Shown here one piece after another: positions 58,568-64,000 of a stretch of DNA of 64,000 bases. Position 1 is the first letter of the stretch. Each line of letters starts with the position of its first letter. Position numbers and translations under genes: made by a program. The notes beneath the pieces are model-generated. The model was given only the letters and a program-made list of their open reading frames with translations, was not told the DNA's origin and did no database searches. The stretch comes from Arthrobacter oryzae (lineage in GTDB: Bacteria; Actinomycetota; Actinomycetes; Actinomycetales; Micrococcaceae): assembly GCF_030718995.1 (NCBI RefSeq), contig NZ_CP132204.1:3100001-3164000 (forward strand), given 5' to 3'.

Positions 58568-59472
58568 GGGGAGACCAGGCCGGCCATGATGTCCTCCAGC
58601 GCCTCGCACACCATCATCACCGACGTGCGCTTGAGGTTTTCCGGCCGCGCCAGGATGTCGATCCGGCGCCGGGTGCTGATGCCCTGCAGCGGCCTCAGCA
58701 CGATGTCCGGGTTCAGCACCGGCCGCGCGGTATGCCGCGGCAGCAGTCCGATCACGCTGCCCGTGGCCACCAATCCCGCAACCGTGGAGTAGTCGTTGAT
58801 CCGGTGGACGATGTTCAGCTCCCTGCTGGACACGGCGGCGACGGCGGACAGCACGTCCGCGGGGGAGTAGCCGGCATGGCTGGTCACCCACGGTTCGCCC
58901 ACGACGTCGTGCGCCGTCAGGGCCTCCTTGCCGGCCAGCCGGTGCCCGGCGGACAACGCCACGTCCAGCGGCTCGTGGGCCAGCGGGATGACCGCCACCC
59001 GTTCCTGCGGCCAGCGCGGGCTGTGGTCCATGCGGTGCGCCAGGACGACGTCGTAGCGGGCGGTCAGCGCGGGGAAGTCCTGCTGGGCCACATCTTCGTC
59101 GGACAGCAGGACGCGGGGCTTGTCTGGCGAGTCCAGCATTCGGGCCAGGGGCGCGAACAGCGCCTGCCCGGCGCTGTGGAAACCGCTCACCGTCACCGGC
59201 GCCACCGTGGAACCGTGGTACGCCCCGATCGCCATCCGGGCATCCGCCATGGCGCTGACGACGGCGGCACCGGCGTCTGCCAGTGCCTGGCCGGCCTCGG
59301 TCAGGACCAGGTTCCGGCCCTCCTTGCGGGTCAGCGGCACGTCCACGCTCCGCTGGAGTGCCGCCAGTTGCTGGGACACGGCGGAGGGTGTGACCAGAAG
59401 CGTTTCGGCCACCGCTTTGACGCTCCCGAGGGCGCCGAGTTCCCGGAGCATTTCCAGCTGATGGATTTCCAT
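58564..59472 (-). CDS. LysR family transcriptional regulator
   Basis: A 302-residue LysR regulator. The N-terminal winged helix is HQLEMLRELGALGSVKAVAETLLVTPSAVSQQLAALQ, followed by the linker helix and a periplasmic-binding-like effector domain. It is divergent from tdh-kbl, so control of threonine catabolism by an amino-acid-like effector is likely but inferred. The ATG has TAGACT seven bases upstream and no strong ribosome site. A short palindrome lies just upstream of that -10, fitting autoregulation. Confidence 0.9.
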   Translation of the reverse strand: MEIHQLEMLRELGALGSVKAVAETLLVTPSAVSQQLAALQRSVDVPLTRKEGRNLVLTEAGQALADAGAAVVSAMADARMAIGAYHGSTVAPVTVSGFHSAGQALFAPLARMLDSPDKPRVLLSDEDVAQQDFPALTARYDVVLAHRMDHSPRWPQERVAVIPLAHEPLDVALSAGHRLAGKEALTAHDVVGEPWVTSHAGYSPADVLSAVAAVSSRELNIVHRINDYSTVAGLVATGSVIGLLPRHTARPVLNPDIVLRPLQGISTRRRIDILARPENLKRTSVMMVCEALEDIMAGLVSP

Positions 59473-59479
59473 GCCTCAC

Positions 59480-59496
59480 AGTCTATTGCTTAGCAA
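59480..59496. promoter_or_regulatory. LysR promoter element and palindrome
   Basis: TAGACT reads on the minus strand at 59485-59480, seven bases before the lysR ATG. Directly upstream lies TTGCT-T-AGCAA (59486-59496), a perfect 5-bp-arm inverted repeat. The site is also about 125 bases upstream of tdh. Confidence 0.45.
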
Positions 59497-59619
59497 ATCC
59501 TAAATCGTCGATTGAGAAGAATTCGGTTGTGCTAATGCTTCTTTGTGGTTCTAATGAAGGGAGTCAGCCCGATAACACCGCGGGCACCGCTAGACGCAAT
59601 CCCGAGAGTTAGGAAGCCA

Positions 59620-60666
59620 ATGAAGGCTCTGTACAAAGCCGGCGCACACGCCGGATTTGAGCTGGTGGACCGCCCCGAGCCGGAAACCGGCCCCGGGGAC
59701 GTCAAGATCCGCGTGATGACCACCGGGATCTGCGGCACGGACCTTCATATCCAGTCCTGGGATGCCTGGGCCCAGGGCATGATCGAGGCACCCCTGATCG
59801 CCGGCCACGAGTTCTACGGCGAAGTAGTGGAAATCGGCGAGGACGTCCGCGACGTCAAGGTGGGCAACCGCGTCTCCGGCGAAGGGCACATTGTCTGCGG
59901 CATCTGCCGCAACTGCCGCGCCGGCCGCCGCCAGATGTGCATCCACACCGTCAGCGTGGGAGTGCAGCGGGACGGTGCCTTCGCCGAATTCGTGGTCATC
60001 CCCGAGACCAACGTCTGGGTCCACCAGGATCCGTCCGTCACTCCCGAACTCGGCGCCATCTTCGATCCCTTTGGCAACGCCGTCCACACCGCCCTGAGCT
60101 TCCCGCTCGTCGGCGAGGACGTGCTGATCACCGGCGCCGGGCCCATCGGGCTCATGGCCATCGCTGTGGCCCGCCACGCCGGCGCCCGGAAGATTGCCAT
60201 TACCGACGTCTCCGCGCCGCGCCTGGAACTGGCCCGCCGGCTCGGCGTGGACCTCGCCATCGACGTCTCGAAGATGCGCGTCAGGGACGCCCAGCGCGAA
60301 CTGGGCATGCGCGAGGGGTTCGACATCGGCATGGAAATGTCCGGGCACCCCACGGCCCTGCCCGAGATGATCGACAACATGAACCACGGCGGCCGGATCG
60401 CCATGCTGGGCCTGCCGAGCCAGTCCATCGACATCGACTGGGGCAAGGTGGTCACGCATATGCTGACCATGAAGGGCATCTACGGCCGGGAAATGTTCGA
60501 GACGTGGTACGCGATGAGTGCCATGCTGTCCTCCAACCCGGTGCTGCACGCCAACATCTCGGCGGTGGTCACGGACACCCTGCCCGCCTCGGACTGGGAG
60601 AAGGGCTTCGAGGTTGCCCGCGCCGGCGTAGGCGGCAAGGTTGTCCTTGACTGGACCGTCTTCTAG
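59620..60666 (+). CDS. tdh: L-threonine 3-dehydrogenase
   Basis: A 348-residue zinc alcohol dehydrogenase-type enzyme oxidising L-threonine to 2-amino-3-ketobutyrate with NAD. The catalytic zinc site includes GICGTDLHI and GHEFYGEV; the structural zinc site is [15 protein letters not shown]. The Rossmann motif is [15 protein letters not shown], and Asp follows in [10 protein letters not shown] 59620 follows AGGAAG and starts the conserved MKALYK. The next gene, kbl, takes the product directly, which confirms the assignment over other alcohol dehydrogenases. Confidence 0.95.
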   Translation: MKALYKAGAHAGFELVDRPEPETGPGDVKIRVMTTGICGTDLHIQSWDAWAQGMIEAPLIAGHEFYGEVVEIGEDVRDVKVGNRVSGEGHIVCGICRNCRAGRRQMCIHTVSVGVQRDGAFAEFVVIPETNVWVHQDPSVTPELGAIFDPFGNAVHTALSFPLVGEDVLITGAGPIGLMAIAVARHAGARKIAITDVSAPRLELARRLGVDLAIDVSKMRVRDAQRELGMREGFDIGMEMSGHPTALPEMIDNMNHGGRIAMLGLPSQSIDIDWGKVVTHMLTMKGIYGREMFETWYAMSAMLSSNPVLHANISAVVTDTLPASDWEKGFEVARAGVGGKVVLDWTVF

Positions 60667-60728
60667 CCCTTTTCCCGTACTGACCGGCACCAGAACAAAG
60701 AATTCACCCCAGCTGAGGAGCGCACCCC

Positions 60729-61937
60729 ATGTATTCAGCCATCAAGGACCAGCTGCAGAACGAGCTGGATGAGATCCGCACCGCGGGCCTGTTCAAGACA
60801 GAGCGCCACATCGATTCGCCGCAGGCCAGCCACATCAGGGCGGGCCAGATCGGCGAGCAGGGGGCAGACGTGCTGAACTTCTGCGCCAACAACTACCTGG
60901 GACTTGCGGACCACCCGGACATCATCGCGGCCGCGAAGGCCGCCATGGACGAGCGCGGCTTCGGCATGGCCAGCGTGCGCTTCATCTGCGGTACTCAGGA
61001 CCTGCACCTGGCACTGGAGGCCCGGGTCTCCAAGTTCCTGGGCACTGAGGACACCATCCTCTTCTCCAGCTGCTTCGACGCCAACGGCGGTGTGTTCGAG
61101 TCCCTCTTCGGACCCGAGGACGCCATCATCTCCGACGCCCTGAACCACGCGTCCATCATCGACGGCATCCGGCTCTGCAAGGCCCAGCGGTTCCGCTACG
61201 CCAACCGTGACATGGCGGACCTGGAAGCCAAACTGATTGAGGCCACCACGCAGGAGAAACCGGCCCGCCGCAAGATCATCGTGACGGACGGCGTCTTCTC
61301 CATGGACGGCTACCTGGCCCCGCTCGAGGCCATCTGCAACCTGGCCGAAAAATACGACGCCCTGGTGATGGTGGACGACTCGCACGCCGTAGGCTTCATG
61401 GGCTCCACCGGCGCGGGCACGCCCGAGCACGCCGGTGTCAGCCACCGTGTGGATATCTACACCGGCACGTTCGGCAAGGCGCTGGGCGGCGCCTCCGGCG
61501 GCTACGTCTCCGGCCGCGCCGAAGTGGTGGCCATGCTCCGCCAGAAAGCCCGTCCCTACCTGTTCTCCAACTCACTCGCGCCGGCCATCGTGGCAGCCAC
61601 GCTCAAGGCCCTGGACCTCGTGGAAAATTCCGCGGAGCTGCGCTCCACGCTGTTTGCCAACGCCGCGCTGTTCCGGACCCGGATGGCGGCCGAAGGATTC
61701 GAGCTCCTCGACGGCGAGCACGCGATCGTCCCGGTGATGTTCGGGGACGCCGTGATGGCCGCCAAGGTGGCCGACCGGATGCTCCGGCACGGCGTGTTCG
61801 TCACCGCGTTCAGCTACCCCGTGGTGCCCAAGGGAGCCGCCCGGATCCGGGTGCAGCTCTCCGCGGCGCACAGCAGCGAGGATGTCGAGGCGTGCGTCCG
61901 GGCCTTCGTCGAGAGCCGCGACGCGGTGGGCGCCTGA
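60729..61937 (+). CDS. kbl: Glycine C-acetyltransferase (2-amino-3-ketobutyrate CoA ligase)
   Basis: A 402-residue PLP enzyme of the alpha-oxoamine synthase family. It cleaves 2-amino-3-ketobutyrate with CoA into glycine and acetyl-Co[43 protein letters not shown] and [11 protein letters not shown] are present, and the PLP lysine lies in [20 protein letters not shown] precedes the ATG. With tdh it forms the two-step threonine-to-glycine route. Confidence 0.96.
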   Translation: MYSAIKDQLQNELDEIRTAGLFKTERHIDSPQASHIRAGQIGEQGADVLNFCANNYLGLADHPDIIAAAKAAMDERGFGMASVRFICGTQDLHLALEARVSKFLGTEDTILFSSCFDANGGVFESLFGPEDAIISDALNHASIIDGIRLCKAQRFRYANRDMADLEAKLIEATTQEKPARRKIIVTDGVFSMDGYLAPLEAICNLAEKYDALVMVDDSHAVGFMGSTGAGTPEHAGVSHRVDIYTGTFGKALGGASGGYVSGRAEVVAMLRQKARPYLFSNSLAPAIVAATLKALDLVENSAELRSTLFANAALFRTRMAAEGFELLDGEHAIVPVMFGDAVMAAKVADRMLRHGVFVTAFSYPVVPKGAARIRVQLSAAHSSEDVEACVRAFVESRDAVGA

Positions 61938-61977
61938 GGTACTGACGTGACGTCCTGACGGGTGCAAGGATGTAGTC

Positions 61978-63105
61978 ATGTCAGCAAATTACGATGTGGT
62001 GATTGTGGGCGGCGGCATTGCCGGACTGTCCCTTGCCTCGGCCCTGGCCGGTAAATGTAGTGTGGCCCTCGTCGAGGCCGAACAGTCCCTGGCGTACCAC
62101 ACGTCAGCGCGTTCGGCCCGGCAACTGATCCCCAGCTACGGACCGGTGGTGGTCCAGGAGCTCACGCTCCGGACGCTCGGGCTGATCGCGGCCCGGGATG
62201 CGGAGTTGCCCGAGCCCGTCCTGTCTCCGCGCAGCTTCATGCTGATCGGCGACGAAGACACCGTCCGGGAGGAAGCCAGCGGGCACATGCACCGGATCTC
62301 CCATGCCGAGGCCCTGGAGCTGTGCCCCGCGCTGGATCCCGGCTTCTTCACCGCGGCCGGCCTGGACACCGGCTCGTTCGCCTGCAATGCGCCCGTGCTG
62401 CTGGAGGACCACCGGCAGCGGGCCGAGGCGGGCGGCGTGGACATCATCACCGGCGCCAAGGTCCATTCAGCCCAGCGGCTGGGGTCCAGCTGGGAGCTCG
62501 GGGCCGGCCAGGAAGGGTTCCAGGCCGGCGTCGTGGTCAACGCGGCCGGGGCCTGGGCAGATGAACTTGCCGTGATCAGCGGCGTGGAGAAGCTCGGCCT
62601 CCAGCCGTACCGCCGCACTGCGGCGATTGTCGACGTCGAGCATCCCCTGCCGGAGTCCTGCCCCATGGTTGCGGCGGCGGACGAATCGTTCTACTTCCGC
62701 AGGGAGGGCAACGACGTACTGATTTCGCCGTCGGAATCGGTGCCGAGCGGCCCCGAGGACGCGAAACCCTACCCGGGTGACGTCGAGGCGCTGGTGGCGC
62801 GGCTGAATGCGGTGACCACCCTGGGGATTCGGAGCGTCAAGTCCGCGTGGACCGGCCTGCGCACGGAAGCTGCCGACGGCGTCCCCGTGGTGGGGTTCGA
62901 CGCCGAAGCCACCGGATTCTTCTGGCTCGCCGGACAGGGCGGTTACGGCTTCCAGACGTCCTCCGGCATTGCGGAACTGGCTGCGGAGCTGATCCTGGCC
63001 GGGCCGTCCACCGGGCAGAGTGCCTGGGACGGGGAGGCCGGGCTCAGTCCGGAATCCCGGACAGCGGCGGCCCTGGCTGCCACCCGCTGGTCCATCCGGC
63101 ACTGA
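61978..63105 (+). CDS. FAD-dependent oxidoreductase, DadA/DauA-like
   Basis: A 375-residue member of the D-amino-acid oxidase (DAO) superfamily. The FAD dinucleotide motif is DVVIVGGGIAGLSLASALAG at residues 5-24. The segment YHTSARSARQLIPSYGP (near 40-57) resembles the loop of D-arginine/D-amino-acid dehydrogenases of the DauA type, and the C-terminal GLRTEAADGVPVVGFD with FFWLAGQGGYGFQTS is the family ending. It likely oxidises a D-amino acid or N-methyl amino acid; substrate unknown. It sits between threonine and histidine degradation genes, suggesting an amino-acid catabolic neighbourhood. Confidence 0.85.
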   Translation: MSANYDVVIVGGGIAGLSLASALAGKCSVALVEAEQSLAYHTSARSARQLIPSYGPVVVQELTLRTLGLIAARDAELPEPVLSPRSFMLIGDEDTVREEASGHMHRISHAEALELCPALDPGFFTAAGLDTGSFACNAPVLLEDHRQRAEAGGVDIITGAKVHSAQRLGSSWELGAGQEGFQAGVVVNAAGAWADELAVISGVEKLGLQPYRRTAAIVDVEHPLPESCPMVAAADESFYFRREGNDVLISPSESVPSGPEDAKPYPGDVEALVARLNAVTTLGIRSVKSAWTGLRTEAADGVPVVGFDAEATGFFWLAGQGGYGFQTSSGIAELAAELILAGPSTGQSAWDGEAGLSPESRTAAALAATRWSIRH

Positions 63106-63116
63106 AGAATGGACCC

Positions 63117-64000
63117 ATGAGCACCCTGATCACCAATATTGCCGAGCTGATGACCCAGGACGCGGAGCACCGCGTCCTCAAGGATGCCGCCGTGGTGATC
63201 GAAGGGGAGCGCATCTCCTGGATCGGTCCGGCCACGGCCGCTCCGGCCGCTGACGACGCCGTGGATGCCGGCGGCCGGGCGCTGCTCCCGGGCTGGGTGG
63301 ATTCGCACACCCACCTGATCTTCGCCGGCGACAGGACCGCGGAGTTCGAGGCCCGGATGGCGGGCGAGAGCTACAGCGCCGGCGGCATCGCAGTGACCAC
63401 GGGCGCCACGCGGGGGACGAGCGACTTCGACCTCACCCGGCTTGCCCTGGGCCGCGTGGCCGAGGCGGTCTCCCAGGGAACCACCTACCTGGAAACCAAG
63501 ACCGGTTACGGCCTGGATGTCGAGAATGAGGCGCGCAGCGCGCGCATCGCCTCCACCGTCGCTGACGAAGTGACCTACCTCGGCGCCCATCTGGTCCCGG
63601 CGGGCGCGGATGCCGGGGAATACACGGACCTGGTGTGCGGACCCATGCTGGCGGCCGTCCGCCCCTACGTCAGCTGGGCGGACGTGTTCTGCGAGCAGGG
63701 GGCGTTCAACGAGGAGCAGTCGCGCCGCGTGCTGCGGGCCTGCCGGGACGCAGGACTTGGACTGCGCGTCCACGGCAACCAGCTCGGCGAAGGGCCCGGC
63801 GTGCAGCTGGCCGTGGAGTTCGGTGCGGCGAGCGTGGACCACGTCAATTACCTGTCCGCCGCGGACGTGGACGCACTGGCAGGCAGCTGGTCCGGGTGGC
63901 AGGGCTCCGGAACGCGCGGCACCGTGGCCACGTGCCTGCCCGCCTGCGACCTGTCCACCCGCCAGCCGTTGGCACCGGGCCGCGGGCTGCTCGACGCCGG
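63117..64000 (+). CDS. hutI: Imidazolonepropionase (partial, C-terminus beyond window)
   Basis: The first 294 residues of a hydrolase cut by the right edge (family length about 400). It converts imidazolonepropionate to formiminoglutamate, the third step of histidine degradation. The amidohydrolase metal motif appears as GWVDSHTHLIFAGDRTAEFE, followed by YSAGGIAVTTGATR, TYLETKTGYGLDVENE, LGAHLVP, RVHGNQLGEGPG and SVDHVNYLS, all hallmarks of HutI. ATG 63117 follows the preceding gene by 11 bases, so the two may be co-transcribed. The other hut genes would be expected to the right. Confidence 0.92.
   Translation, partial: MSTLITNIAELMTQDAEHRVLKDAAVVIEGERISWIGPATAAPAADDAVDAGGRALLPGWVDSHTHLIFAGDRTAEFEARMAGESYSAGGIAVTTGATRGTSDFDLTRLALGRVAEAVSQGTTYLETKTGYGLDVENEARSARIASTVADEVTYLGAHLVPAGADAGEYTDLVCGPMLAAVRPYVSWADVFCEQGAFNEEQSRRVLRACRDAGLGLRVHGNQLGEGPGVQLAVEFGAASVDHVNYLSAADVDALAGSWSGWQGSGTRGTVATCLPACDLSTRQPLAPGRGLLDA

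Overview
The window looks like a chromosomal segment of a high-GC actinobacterium of the Arthrobacter/Pseudarthrobacter type (Micrococcaceae). This rests on strong G/C third-position codon bias, frequent GTG and TTG starts, several probable leaderless genes, an NAD-dependent ligase, a GatCAB operon, an acyl-CoA carboxylase/biotin ligase cluster of actinobacterial type, and a WXG100/EccC-like secretion locus. The genus is inferred. I saw no tRNA, rRNA, CRISPR array, insertion sequence, integrase or prophage, and no gene-free stretch longer than about 300 bases.

Layout. (1) 1-15944: acyl-CoA carboxylase alpha (cut by the left edge), Maf, an HNH/DUF222 protein, a TetR-MMPL pair, a small exported protein, a DAACS symporter, a DUF885 protein, then carboxylase epsilon and beta, an SDR, biotin ligase, a PH-like membrane protein and a class III adenylate cyclase. 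Carboxylase subunits, maf and birA are usually close neighbours in actinobacteria; here five unrelated genes lie between them.

(2) 16048-45029: a co-oriented 29-kb locus. It has two giant single-pass membrane proteins (about 2,050 residues each) built from NDTDPDGD-type and fibronectin III modules, followed by MoxR ATPase, DUF58 protein, transglutaminase-fold membrane protein, RDD-FHA protein, PP2C phosphatase, FHA protein, Ser/Thr kinase, an FHA-like/winged-helix protein, an EccC/EssC-like FtsK ATPase with its own FHA domain, and a WXG100 protein closed by a strong hairpin terminator. Most internal junctions are 4-base start/stop overlaps. The front part resembles the PFNA cluster of bifidobacteria; the back part looks like a minimal type VII secretion module. 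A plausible reading is one phospho-regulated envelope or secretion apparatus. No EccB, EccD, EccE or mycosin gene is present, the transglutaminase lacks its nucleophilic cysteine, and the two giant proteins share an identical 508-bp block. This is the best candidate for a poorly described system here.

(3) 45178-58482: ligA with an inositol-phosphatase-family gene, an LLM flavin monooxygenase, a GNAT, a Rid protein, a CitA/CitB-type two-component system divergent from a CitMHS citrate transporter, and gatCAB. (4) 58492-64000: a large imperfect palindrome, a LysR regulator, the threonine-to-glycine genes tdh and kbl, a DadA/DauA-like FAD oxidoreductase, and hutI cut by the right edge.

Regulatory DNA worth attention: a TGTAG-N5-CTACA element upstream of both carboxylase genes, a two-palindrome array on the tetR promoter, a PhoP-like direct repeat at 5988-6005, a ten-copy degenerate decamer array at 49760-49859, and a recurrent TANNNT-N6-start arrangement typical of leaderless transcripts.
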